Of a DNA stretch of 64,000 nucleotides, positions 49,061-59,023 are shown in pieces. The stretch comes from 2-12-FULL-35-23 sp965196985 (GTDB lineage Bacteria; Pseudomonadota; Gammaproteobacteria; UBA12402), in the NCBI GenBank assembly GCA_965196985.1, contig CBDALO010000008.1, positions 124,001 through 188,000 of the forward strand, read 5' to 3'. Under the pieces are notes generated by a model that did not search any database, was not told where the DNA came from, and saw only the letters and a program-made list of their open reading frames with translations. Made by a program: the position numbers and the translations under genes. Each line of letters begins with the position of its first letter. Position 1 is the first letter of the stretch.

Positions 49061-49373
49061 ACTCTTTTCCTTGCTGGGTCGCTCTTTGCTGAAGGAGTAG
49101 GGCGCAAAAAACAAGGTTCCACAAGCATCCCGATGTTCCCCACTTCTAACCGGTTGAAAAATAAGTGAAAAATTCCTCGATTTTTTGATCGTCAAAAAAC
49201 GCTGATAACCGGAGATACGATCACCGGAGATAAGGATAGGGCAGGGGTGTGCAGAAAGCAACCCGAAACCACCCGAAAACATAGCCCCCCATAAGGGACC
49301 TTATAGGGATGCAGAGTATACCACATTACTTCATTGCTGTTTGTTTATTCTCTATTTATTTTAATAATGTATT
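49061..49373. promoter_or_regulatory. intergenic region with short repeats before the kinase gene
   Basis: About 310 bp. Two copies of ACCGGAGATA (near 49207 and 49222) and a CCCCATAAGG-type inverted repeat near 49287-49308 are visible. A divergent promoter region is likely. No gene seen. Confidence 0.4.
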
Positions 49374-49415
49374 GTGAAACTAATAAAAATATGTAGAAAA
49401 AATAAGTTGGGTGCT

Positions 49416-51719
49416 ATGCGTACAATAAATATCCCTAAAGAGAAAGACCAACCCTCTTTACTAGAATACAAACGAATACTTAACGAGTTAAAACATCAAG
49501 GCGTGCGTTTCATTGAGCCTGGAAAGACCTATCAAGCTGATAGTGGCGAGGTTAACTTTAATCATCCGCTGGTTTTTTCAGATGATACAACATGGTATGT
49601 CGTTGGTAATGAAATTGGGCATGGTCGCTATGGATCAGTACACCGAATTACTCATAAAATTACACTTGGATCCACTCCAGAAATTTTTAATCATATAAGT
49701 AGACCTCTAGTATTAAAAAAACAATTACTTTCTTCTAATAAACCAATAGAAGGCCAAGTCAGAAAAATTAAGCAGGAAGTTGATTATCTGAAAAGACAGC
49801 AAATCCATGTACACGCACAGTTTCAATCAAGTGATACGGTGTATCTTATTATGGATGATTGCGGGCAAAGCATGAGAAGCTGCATGCGAGATCATGCTAA
49901 TGCAACTTTATGTGAGCGACTTGTTTTTGCACTTTCTATTTTAAATGAAGTTAATTTTTTGCAGCAAAATAACATAGTGCATTGTGACATAAAACCAGCT
50001 AATATTTGCGTAAAGGAGGTCAAAGCTACCGCGAAGACACCAAAGAGACACCAGTTTTTTTTAATCGATTTTGGGTTATCTCATAGTAATAATGAGGGTA
50101 CTAATGGTTCACGCCTTGGCTCGCCTACCTATATATCACCAGAAGTTGTTTCACATAATGACAATGCCACCTACCAATTTTCTAGAGATTTATATGCTTT
50201 AGCAGGTGTTTTAGGAGAGTTGTTTGGTTGTGATTATAACGATCTAGCATATTTCAAAAAAATACGTATTGAAAAAACAGGTAGTCGGATATCTGCTTCT
50301 ACAGTACCTTATGATTTTTCCACTTTATTAGCAGGTGTTGACACAAACGGACTTGGTGAAACCTTTAAAAGAGATCTGTTACAGCTGTTACTTGAACTAT
50401 CTGATCCAGATCCTATGAAGCGACCGTCATTAGAGGTTGTTATTAAGTTTTTTTTACACACACTCAGTACTTTAAATCATACTCCGCAAGGTGTATATAA
50501 TGCTAATTCATACATTTATCCTTTAGAAAAGGTGTCATACTATGAGGGTGTTAAAGCTATTTGTGCAATCAATGTGGGTGATGATGGGTATAATATTCAA
50601 CAAGAATCACAGTTGTTAAGTGAGGTTATACCAAGAAATCGTTCAATTGACTCTGAAATCAATATTATATTAAGTTTAGCTGGAATTAATTTAGCTGTAT
50701 ATAGCAGTTCTAAGTTAAGTGAAGAAGTGAAGCAGGCTATTTTAATTTTAGATTTTAATAAATTAAGCATCATTGATAATTGGGAGCTTTTAAAGAAAGA
50801 GTCCTTTCAACGAGCATTAATCATTGCTAATCAATCTGGAGTTAACGTTAAGGATAATTGGGAGCTTTTAAAGAAAGAGTCCTTTCAACGAGCATTAATC
50901 ATTGCTAATCAAGCTGGAGTTAACGTTAAGGATAATTGGGAGCTTTTAAAGAAAGAGTCCTTTCAACGAGCATTAATCATTGCTAATCAAGCTGGAGTTA
51001 ACGTTAAGGATAATTCGGAGCTTTTAAAGAAAGAGTCCTTTCAACGAGCATTAATCATTGCTAATCAAGCTGGAGTTAACGTTAAGGATAATTGGGAGCT
51101 TTTGAAAAATGAATCTTTACAAAGTACCATTTCATCAGCAAGTGAATCAATTGAGTCAATACCTACAGATCGTGCAGTTGACAAACAATTTAAGAGTGCT
51201 TGCCTAACATTGCAAAATAGTCTAGTAAAAAATGTTATCACTTCTGTTGGGGCTTGCGAACGGAGGGGGGTAAGCTTTGATTATACGAAGCATTATGCTA
51301 GTCGGCAAATAATGAAACTTGATGGGATAGTACAAACAGTTATGTCTACTTCAAACAATGACTCTGACAAAATAGAGGCTTTGAAAAATTATGAAAACCA
51401 AGCAAAAAAACACTCATCAGGTTGGGTTAAATTTGGGAAGAGTATAGCTGGTGTCTTAATAACTGGGGCTGGTGTTGTTTTAGGTGCATTAGCGGGCGCT
51501 GCATTAGGAGGCGCTGCTTTATCATTTACTGGTCCAGGAGCAATTGTGGGTGCTGTTTTAGGAGCATGGAAGGGAGCCAGTATTGGTGCTAGTGTTGGTG
51601 GAGCCATAGCAGCTGGAGCAAGCTGCATGTTTTTTAGAAGAAAATCAAAAGAAGAAAAATTATCTAAAGACATTGTTCAGACAGGCCGCGAAACGTTGCG
51701 TAACAGAAGTGCTAGATAA
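49416..51719 (+). CDS. eukaryotic-like Ser/Thr protein kinase with tandem 26-aa repeats and glycine-zipper membrane tail
   Basis: About 767 aa from the ATG at 49416 (a GTG at 49374 is also in frame). The kinase domain shows the Gly loop GHGRYGSVHR, VLKK (VAIK-lysine), catalytic loop HCDIKPANI, DFG, and a GSPTYISPEV activation segment. It is followed by four full and one partial copy of a 26-residue unit (NWELLKKESFQRALIIANQ), a helical linker, and a hydrophobic Gly/Ala-rich glycine-zipper segment (about residues 675-735) that should insert into membranes. Such architecture is typical of secreted effectors of intracellular bacteria; secretion is inferred. It is not close to any other effector gene here. 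Confidence 0.82.
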   Translation: MRTINIPKEKDQPSLLEYKRILNELKHQGVRFIEPGKTYQADSGEVNFNHPLVFSDDTTWYVVGNEIGHGRYGSVHRITHKITLGSTPEIFNHISRPLVLKKQLLSSNKPIEGQVRKIKQEVDYLKRQQIHVHAQFQSSDTVYLIMDDCGQSMRSCMRDHANATLCERLVFALSILNEVNFLQQNNIVHCDIKPANICVKEVKATAKTPKRHQFFLIDFGLSHSNNEGTNGSRLGSPTYISPEVVSHNDNATYQFSRDLYALAGVLGELFGCDYNDLAYFKKIRIEKTGSRISASTVPYDFSTLLAGVDTNGLGETFKRDLLQLLLELSDPDPMKRPSLEVVIKFFLHTLSTLNHTPQGVYNANSYIYPLEKVSYYEGVKAICAINVGDDGYNIQQESQLLSEVIPRNRSIDSEINIILSLAGINLAVYSSSKLSEEVKQAILILDFNKLSIIDNWELLKKESFQRALIIANQSGVNVKDNWELLKKESFQRALIIANQAGVNVKDNWELLKKESFQRALIIANQAGVNVKDNSELLKKESFQRALIIANQAGVNVKDNWELLKNESLQSTISSASESIESIPTDRAVDKQFKSACLTLQNSLVKNVITSVGACERRGVSFDYTKHYASRQIMKLDGIVQTVMSTSNNDSDKIEALKNYENQAKKHSSGWVKFGKSIAGVLITGAGVVLGALAGAALGGAALSFTGPGAIVGAVLGAWKGASIGASVGGAIAAGASCMFFRRKSKEEKLSKDIVQTGRETLRNRSAR
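50775..51113 (+). repeat. 78-bp tandem repeats inside the kinase gene
   Basis: Units start at 50775, 50853, 50931, 51009 and 51087 (last one partial). The first four differ by only a few bases, so expansion is recent and repeat number is probably variable between isolates. Each unit encodes 26 residues, likely a helical pair. Confidence 0.9.
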
Positions 51720-51931
51720 TATCATGTGGTAAAATAACCCACCATAACCAGCGTTATCGGGGGTTGGGCAGAATCTATTCAGAAAAGGCCATTATTACCC
51801 CTCATAATGAACCTTATGGGGCAATGTGTAGAAATAGTGCAGCTAATTAAGTTATGCTTACAGAAATGAACAAGGCCAAAAATGGTATCCGTCTTATTTC
51901 AGCATGATGCTCATGCTGCGCTCTCTTTAGT
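51720..51931. other. intergenic region with stem-loops
   Basis: CCCCTCATAATGAACCTTATGGGG at 51799-51822 forms an imperfect hairpin, and AGCATGA/TCATGCT at 51901-51917 another. They could terminate the kinase and IS66-like transcripts. No gene. Confidence 0.35.
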
Positions 51932-52656
51932 TTACTGCGCCTGTGATGAGCGGATGGTAATTAATTCCGCTAGCGAAGGCATAGAATAGTTTTTTGTAAT
52001 TCTGTCATATATATAATCGAAGACATTAACTGCTAGCTTTTTACATGTCTCAGTAATTGTAACCATTGTATCCTTAGCTTTCGTTCCTTCTTCACTCATA
52101 GTATGAAGGTGTACATCGCGCATTCTAGCCTGCTTCCGAGCCATCAACTCTGCTGGATTGTTATGTAGAGGAAGCTCTGGCTTTTCCAGCACTAACAATA
52201 GCTGCCTTTTCTTTTTTAAGGTGAGCTCAATTTGTTTATCTAGTTTCTCGTAGCCAGTGATTGTTGAGAATAACTCAGTAAACTCATTGGATAGCTTATC
52301 TATCTCATCTTGCCCTGGGTTCTTTTTATATTCAATGAGCTTATGATAATAATCCCAAAACCTATCCAAGAAGCTGTCAACAGAGTCTTGGTGCTTCTTA
52401 AAAATTGGCGTCAGCTTTTTATAATGCCTACCCTCATGAACCCAGCACAAGGCGAGTGATTCAGTAATGAGCTTAAACTGTGGCGCATCATCGGTAATGA
52501 GTGTTTCTATCGCATAAGGACTCTTTCTATATGTTGAGATAGCTGCCGCATCAGTAATCAGCTTTCTATATTTTGGAAATTTTTTATCACCTAATACCTT
52601 ATCAAGAATAACTTCCAGCTCCTTACTGTTTAAGATAGTCGATGAGTGAAATACCT
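51932..52656 (-). pseudogene. IS66-like transposase, C-terminal part
   Basis: DDE part of an IS66-family TnpC (YAIETLITDDAPQFKLITESLALCWVHEGRHYKKL; LPLHNNPAELMARKQARMRDVHLHT). The first residues of the open frame (to 52696) belong to the IS1634 element. The upstream part of the gene is at 54719-54742 and 56201-57100 beyond two insertions. Confidence 0.82.
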
Positions 52657-54718
52657 TTAACCCAACTTTGTCCGTTCTACAATTAAACCTATCCAAATCA
52701 ATGACTTACGTTTTAAAAAAACGTTTAGGGTCACTACAACTTAACAAATTGTTTTTTCAGTGTCCCCAGGTTCTGAATTCATGCCTAACGATTTATAGAT
52801 CACAACTTGCTCTGGAGTTGCCTTAGAGGTTCTTCTAATAGAAAGCAATTTATTATTTTCAAGCTGCATTGTAGTAGTGATACGAACCTGAGTGCTAAAA
52901 ATCTGCCGTATAGTTTGCCAGCTACTATCAATGTTCTGCAATTTAAGTTGATGGCGAATAGTGTGTAGTAAGTGATAAGCAAGAATACTAATAAACAGAT
53001 GGGCATCAACTCGCTCTTGCTTTTGATGGTAGATAGGACGCAGGCCTAACTCTGATTTTAATGATCTGAATGCCGATTCAACGTCAGTTAGAGTTGTATA
53101 AATTCTCAAAATTGTTTTTTCATCTAAATCCATTCTGTTACTACGCAAACAATATGCACCCAGATTCTCAGAGTTAACTTTACTCCAACTGATTTTCGTA
53201 ACCTTATCAGCCTCTGAATCAAGCGTGATAGTGTATCGACCTGAAACACGTTTATGCCGCTCTTTTATTCGACCTAAACGCAATGTTACTTTCTCAATTG
53301 CTTTCATGCCGGTTTTTTTTAGTGAGTCCATTAGCTAACTTAATTAATTCCTCTTCGAAACGAGCCTCGGCCTTACTAATCATATTTAAGCTTTTTTCTT
53401 CCTTAGCCTGAGAATGGCAGTACAGTAAGACTTCATTTGCTTCAGTATCTTTAACTAATTGCGCTGTAACCGTATTATTTACTGATTCTTTTACTAGCAC
53501 TTTATCAATGGTTTCATCGACATCAGGCAATGCTCTACGGCTGACTACGATATAATGGAAACCTTTTTCAGTAAGCCATGAAATATTTTCTTCAGTTGCA
53601 AAACCAGCATCTAGGACAATTGTTGCCTCTGGCTGTGCACGAAGCTCAGTTAGTATTTCGGGTAATGTTTTAGGCTCGCTAACATTTCCTTTGAAGAATT
53701 CACTCCGTTGCGGGAACCCTGATCCATCCAGCACAAGACCTAAAGAAACAAGCGGACAATCAGACCGCTTCTCCTTTGATCGCCCATGCTGTGCATGATC
53801 ATTTTGTAATGCGCGACCTTCAAAGTAGGTATTGGTTATATCGTAGAGAGTGATCACCTGATTTAAACTAAACAGATTTTTCTCACGTTCAAATAATTGA
53901 TCTTCAATCACTTGTTTATGTTTAAGTAACTCATCAGCAGTCTTATAGAATTTCTTGAGTGATAGTTCTGAGAAATCAGTACCCAGTAATTCATCTAGCG
54001 CACTTTGATTGCTTAAATAATAGTGCGTACTCAAATCACTTCCTGGAGCAACTAGCCGCCCAATGATGGTAGCAAGCATCAGGTGACATTGTTTTTGATT
54101 AAAGCCCAAAGCCCTGAACAATTCCTCAAGTTGTAATTGCCTGGCAGCATGTAAGCCCAACGCCTCAGCTCCAACGTGTCGTATGTCCGCGCTCTCAATG
54201 GAGTTAACATCCACTGTTTTAAAGTCAGGTTCTACCGCGCTTACTGAATTAACAGCGATACTTGTCTCATTGTCATCAGCAAACCTAGAGCGAATGCGTT
54301 TTACATACATTTGCGCCTGTTTTTCGAGATGTGCTGGTATTGAAATTAACGTGCCTTGACCCGTTAAAATTTCCTCAATACGGTCAGCAAGCAATTTCCA
54401 ACTGTCCTTCTTTACTGAAAAATTCGCACCAAGATTTAAAATCAGTCTTTGACGTACTTTGCCGTCAGCAGTGCGATGAGTATCAACAAGTCGGTAGGTT
54501 GCGTAAGACTTACCTGTCCGAGGACTCTTTTGTGTAGAGGTTCGAATATACATAACTCAATACTCTCATCACTTCACCAGCCCATGCAACCCCTTATTGC
54601 CATTATGTGTCACTACATTCGAGAATTCACGTTTCTAGGCAAGTAAAATCAATGGGTTGAGTTAAAAATAGTGATGAAATTTTTGATTTTCAGGGTGAAA
54701 TGGCCAAACTTGGGTTAA
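52657..54718 (-). mobile_element. IS1634-family insertion sequence, copy B, inside the IS66-like gene
   Basis: About 2062 bp, one base longer than copy A. The ends match those of copy A. No target duplication seen. Confidence 0.8.
52741..54553 (-). pseudogene. IS1634-family transposase, copy B, frameshifted
   Basis: Same protein as 12755-14566 but split into frames 53294-54553 (419 aa) and 52741-53331 (196 aa). The break is a run of eight T (about 53314-53321) where copy A has seven. Other differences are scattered substitutions. Inactive unless rescued by slippage. Confidence 0.88.
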
Positions 54719-54742
54719 GCTTTCGATTACCTTGTGGGGTAA
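54719..54742 (-). pseudogene. IS66-like transposase, middle sliver
   Basis: 24 bp between the two nested insertions. It reads LPHKVIES in frame after the 5' part (…LLATMN), as expected for IS66 TnpC. Confidence 0.7.
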
Positions 54743-54750
54743 GTTCATAG

Positions 54751-56200
54751 TCAATGGCATTCGGTTAAGCATATTTGGCAGATCCTCCACTAATATTTAA
54801 CCATTTTGTAACCGGCTTTCTAGATTGCCGTGGTGAATGCCTACCCCTTCTTATTTTTTGACGTACGCGAGCAATGCTGCCAAGCATGAGCGGGATACAA
54901 AGAAAACCAGAATCATTTTCTGGCAACAATAATTTTTCTAAACTTCGACCGATAACCAGTAATGTGTTTTTGAAATTAGTTTTAATATTTTTTATTTCCC
55001 CAACAAAATCTTGCCAATAGCCATCTTGCTTTTCAGGTTTATTCTTTCCCTTCGGTGAGGGTGGTGGAAGCTGATTATTAGCCTCAGACTCAAAAATTCG
55101 TGCGAAGTTTATGATTAGCGCATGCGCATAGCATTCTTGCTTTACACCAAGCTCTGACTTACTGTGAAATTCTTCAATATCAATAAACACCTTGGATATT
55201 TTATAAAGCTCCTCAATTCCCCAGCGACCATGATATACACTAGGAAATTCATCCAGCGGGTATTTTTTTTGGTCCAACAACGTGGTGCTACAAACATAAG
55301 TTTCATCACCAATAGTATATTTAATTAATCGCAACCTCACCGGTTTTATATCGAGTTCATAACCCTGCTTTCGACTTTCGTACTTTACAGCTACTGACGG
55401 CTTATAAGTAATGATTTCATCTTGACTATCACTTTCCCAAAAACGTTTTACGGCTGTATTTACAGTGCCACTCTGCATTCTACAAATAAGGTGGATGCCT
55501 TTTTCCATCGCTTTTACTAAAATCAAATAGCTGAAATACCCTCGGTCAAGAACCAAGACATCACCAGGTTGCATCGTCTCCATGTGCGCCAATAAAATAT
55601 GCCGTTCGCTTCGTTCTGCATTGAGAGTAATATCATAAATATAGCCACTACCTAAATGATATAATGCGCTCATAATTCCTTGTGGGTAGTATTGGCCTTT
55701 ATTAGGTGCCATGTAACCAGCGGCGAGTAATTCATGAGGTAGATTTATTTTGGAGCCATCAACGCCAAAAACACGATGTCCTTGCCATAAAGGTAATGGC
55801 TCCTGCTTTTCTCGCGCCAATAAAACAGCACGATTGAGGTCGGTAAATATCACTTCCGGCATCTTTTGGCGAGCCTCACATATGGATGAAGCAGCGAACG
55901 GCTTTTCCTGAATACAGGCCAATTCTGATGACTCCCAAAGCTCGTTTAATAAAATTTGATAACCCTGATTATTTTTACTCAGTACTAGTTTTAAAATGAA
56001 AACAACTAGAATTTCAGTCGTTATTGCTCGTTTTCTTTGCTGCCAGGTTTCATCAAATTTTGCACAACAGTCTGCTAATATTGCGTGCAACTGGATCCAA
56101 AAGTCCTGCATACCTGCTCCGCTCCTTCGGTTAAATTCACCGCTAGTTATTCAAGGGAGCAAGAGAATAGCATAAAATCACGTTAACCGAATGCCATTGA
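54751..56200 (-). mobile_element. IS4-family insertion sequence (1450 bp) inside the IS66-like gene
   Basis: Perfect 18-bp terminal inverted repeats TCAATGGCATTCGGTTAA and a perfect 8-bp target duplication GTTCATAG (54743-54750 and 56201-56208). Confidence 0.93.
54765..56111 (-). CDS. IS4-family transposase (intact)
   Basis: 448 aa. DDE: D in VFGVDGSKINLP (about residue 122), D in VLVLDRGYFSYL (about 191), and the Y-2-R-3-E-6-K motif in YHGRWGIEELYKISK (about 294-308). The only transposase of this type here. C-terminus basic (RQKIRRGRHSPRQSRKPVTK). Confidence 0.92.
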   Translation of the reverse strand: MQDFWIQLHAILADCCAKFDETWQQRKRAITTEILVVFILKLVLSKNNQGYQILLNELWESSELACIQEKPFAASSICEARQKMPEVIFTDLNRAVLLAREKQEPLPLWQGHRVFGVDGSKINLPHELLAAGYMAPNKGQYYPQGIMSALYHLGSGYIYDITLNAERSERHILLAHMETMQPGDVLVLDRGYFSYLILVKAMEKGIHLICRMQSGTVNTAVKRFWESDSQDEIITYKPSVAVKYESRKQGYELDIKPVRLRLIKYTIGDETYVCSTTLLDQKKYPLDEFPSVYHGRWGIEELYKISKVFIDIEEFHSKSELGVKQECYAHALIINFARIFESEANNQLPPPSPKGKNKPEKQDGYWQDFVGEIKNIKTNFKNTLLVIGRSLEKLLLPENDSGFLCIPLMLGSIARVRQKIRRGRHSPRQSRKPVTKWLNISGGSAKYA

Positions 56201-57100
56201 GTTCATAGTAGCCAGTAAATTAAAAGCGGCCTCATTTAATGTGAACCCAAAGTGGTCTTTGCTTAACATTTCAATGACGCTTAATCGACTTTTACTGGTC
56301 AGCGTAAAGTAAGCTGAATAATACTCATTACCCAATACATTAACATAACGGTTTTTCCCATCCTCTCTAGCGTTGGTGTCATCTAGGTGCTGGTAGTTCG
56401 TGGATTGTAAACCTGCCTTCACAACTTCTACCTTCTCGGGCTCAAGTATCGTAGGTGTTTTAATTGTGAAGCTATGGATGGTTGATTTACTAATATCTAT
56501 GTTGGCGGTTTTATAAAATGTCTCAAGGCTTTCTAGCGTCATACCACCTTGAGTATTTAGGAAGCTTGTCCAGCTTTTAATAGTAGGGCCGAACTGGCCC
56601 TCATAACCAGTTGGCAGAGGTGCTGTATAGTGTTTGTTTTCAGAAGGGGAGTAATATTGTTGGCGCAAAAAAAGAGTGTTATTAGCAGCAATTTTTATAT
56701 CCTGGATAAGTGTTTTCTTAGAGCCATTTGGCACAGCATCGCTGGGCAACGAATCTGGATTAATTGTTAGTGTCACTGTATTAGAGACTTCGAGATTTTT
56801 TTTACTAGATTTTGGCTTTCTAGTTTTATTGGTTTTATTTCCTTTTCTATCCTTCTCGGAGGAATGATCCTTGTCCTTGTTAGCGCGCGTTTGCTTTCTA
56901 ACATTAGGCTTTCCTTGCTCACCTTTATATTTATTTAATGCGTTATTTAACGATTGCACCTTGTCTTCTAGCTTTATGATTTTCTCAGCCTGACTTTCAC
57001 ATACATTGCTAAAATCTGTTTCTAGTGCTGTTGGTGTAACAGTATTATTAAATCTCTCAATGAGATCGGCTAAAACTGATTTGTCAGGTTGTTTTTTCAT
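56201..57100 (-). pseudogene. IS66-like transposase, N-terminal part
   Basis: 300 codons from ATG 57100 (MKKQPDKSVLADLIERF). A helical leucine-zipper-like start, a Lys-rich linker, then the region before the DDE core (YEGQFGPTIKSWTSFLNTQGGMTLESLETFYKTANIDISKSTIHSF; DDTNAREDG). A longer frame reaches 57145. Interrupted after ...LLATMN. Confidence 0.82.
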
Positions 57101-57145
57101 AGGAAGAGTATACCACGGGTTTGAAAAGGTAAATTTTCCCCACAC

Positions 57146-57355
57146 AGATGGCCGTACTGCTGAAATTATTTTTAAGCCATGAACCTGATCGATGAAAAAA
57201 TAATCCGAGCATACAGCGTTGTTATAGAGCGCACATCATGCTTTTATGACACACGATGATTCCAATATAAAATTTCCAAATTTGCACGAAAAAGCTGTCA
57301 AGAACTTTTTGAATTATTTTCAAATCATGCTGATATTGAACGGATACCGCCAGAC
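57146..57355. other. stretch between the IS66-like gene and the CRISPR array
   Basis: About 210 bp. No complete gene. A short open plus-strand stretch from about 57259 (…FARKSCQELFELFSNHADIERIPPDF) looks like a scrap of a transposase or other old gene. It forms the distal (trailer) side of the array. Confidence 0.35.
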
Positions 57356-58431
57356 TTTCTAAGCTGCCTGTGCGGCAGTTAACGGTTCCGGTGTATTAAT
57401 TAACCAACAATACACTTTCTAAGCTGCCTGTGCGGCAGTTAACTATTTACTGACCACTGTAAAATAGCGCCAGATTTTCTAAGCTGCCTGTGCGGCAGTT
57501 AACATACGCAAGATACCTCCCCTTCTAGCGTGTCATTTCTAAGCTGCCTGTGCGGCAGTTAACCTGGCATAATCGCTATTGAGTCTTTAATGATATTTCT
57601 AAGCTGCCTGTGCGGCAGTTAACATTATTATTGCGATTTGTGCACCTATGATCATTTTCTAAGCTGCCTGTGCGGCAGTTAACTAAAGACGACCCCAGCG
57701 ACATCAAACAAGACATTTCTAAGCTGCCTGTGCGGCAGTTAACTCTTTGAATAAATACCAACGCGCTGACCGTCCTTTCTAAGCTGCCTGTGCGGCAGTT
57801 AACATAATTAAGGCAGGAGCAGACAGCACGATTAGTTTCTAAGCTGCCTGTGCGGCAGTTAACTATTGCGGGAGCGTACAGCAAGATCAATGCGGTTTCT
57901 AAGCTGCCTGTGCGGCAGTTAACGCGTTGATTTATCCCACGTGTATAGCCTTGAATTTCTAAGCTGCCTGTGCGGCAGTTAACAAGCAGGAAAAACCTAT
58001 CAATTACTCTCACAATTTCTAAGCTGCCTGTGCGGCAGTTAACTAGTGACTGACAGAAAACCCCGAAACCGTTGCTACGTAAGGCATACAGGTTGTTTTA
58101 ACAAACGAAGATTTACTGTTTAACCACCATTAGTGTCTAAATTGACCGCTTTTAATGAATTTATAGCAAAAAAGTCAAAATCTTCGTTTATGAAAATCCT
58201 CTACAAGCGTTGATGCGTAAGGCTTTCGAGGTTTTCTGTCAGTCACTAACTAGCTTCTTTCGGCGGCATGCTCTCGTCCTTTTTTCTAAGCTGCCTGTGC
58301 GGCAGTTAACTATAGCGTTTACAAAAGTCACTTGTTACTGTCTTTTCTAAGCTGCCTGTGCGGCAGTTAACATTTTTCAATAAAATAATTTCTGGCGTGT
58401 ACTTTTCTAAGCTGCCTGTGCGGCAGTTAAC
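57356..58431 (-). CRISPR. type I-F CRISPR array, 15 repeats, interrupted by a MITE
   Basis: Fifteen identical 28-bp repeats; on the minus strand each starts GTTAACTGCCG, ends GCTTAGAAA and contains the Cas6f hairpin stem CTGCC/GGCAG. Spacers are 32 bp (one of 33). Twelve repeats at exact 60-bp steps from 57356 to 58043, then the MITE, then repeats at 58283, 58344 and 58404. Repeat direction and the adjacent AT-rich leader show transcription from right to left. No cas genes other than a truncated cas6f are in the window. Confidence 0.97.
58046..58246. mobile_element. 201-bp MITE, copy 2, inside the CRISPR array
   Basis: No difference from the traC copy seen over 201 bp. Target duplication TAACTA (58040-58045 and 58247-58252) spans the last four bases of a repeat and the first two of a spacer. 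Without the MITE the spacer is a normal 32 bp. Confidence 0.95.
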
Positions 58432-58562
58432 CCTAATTATAGTGTAAAATTTGATAGTTACAACAAGCACTTAGCTAAAAAAAACCTTTTTATCCGATAT
58501 TTTTAAGCTATGATGTAACTTATTGAAATTTAAACTAATTTTTAAAGAACAAAATTTATTGG
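58432..58562 (-). promoter_or_regulatory. CRISPR leader
   Basis: About 130 bp, very AT-rich, between cas6f and the leader-proximal repeat (58404-58431), as in standard type I-F loci. It would hold the array promoter and the integration signals. Confidence 0.7.
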
Positions 58563-58931
58563 TTAAAACCAGGGTACAGTAGCGGTCTTTGATAAACCAA
58601 ACTGATCAAATTTGCCATAAACTGGCTGATCTAGCAATTCGCCAAACTCAATATAACGCCTGTACTTTTTCCTATTAGAAAGACTCAGTAATTCTAAATA
58701 AGGCTCATTTAATTTTTTAGAAAACATTTTTTCTTTGTATCTTTTAGTTTCTTCTTTTGATATAGACTCACGTTTTATTATACGTCTGAGTTTTGCTTGG
58801 CTCATTGTCGTTTGTTTACGTGAAGCAGTACGAAATTTTGAGTTTTTAGGAACAAGCATGATCTCGCTCACGTCACAATAGCCTTTCATGCCCAGCTCTG
58901 AAGCACGAAGCAAAGGGTGCCTATAAATCAA
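58563..58931 (-). pseudogene. cas6f: Cas6f (Csy4), C-terminal two thirds
   Basis: The frame encodes LGMKGYCDVSEIMLVPKNSKFR...QAKLRRIIKRESISKEETKRY...PYLELLSLSNRKKYRRYIEFG...FDQFGLSKTATVPWF. This matches the second ferredoxin half of Cas6f, including the Arg-rich helix that grips the crRNA stem (KLRRIIKR) and the invariant GLSxxxxVPWF end. Cas6f is usually about 185-200 aa. Here about 70 N-terminal residues with the catalytic histidine region are missing. The frame stays open upstream to a stop at 58971, and only a TTG could start it. It directly precedes the leader. Confidence 0.85.
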
Positions 58932-59023
58932 TGAATTAGGAGGTAGACGGAAAATTATCGTCGAGCTAAACTAGCCGTCTTTTTAGCCCAATAAGTAGCC
59001 AAAGCTGGCAAGGAGGTCAATCA

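Noticed and set aside
57576..58013. 145-aa open frame through the CRISPR array with the repeated peptide VNCRTGSLE
   Set aside because: It is the translation of the repeats themselves (60-bp period is a multiple of three); not a gene.
58932..58973. Complete cas6f by extension upstream
   Set aside because: The frame closes at TAG 58971-58973 after about 14 more codons, and those residues do not resemble the Cas6f N-terminus.
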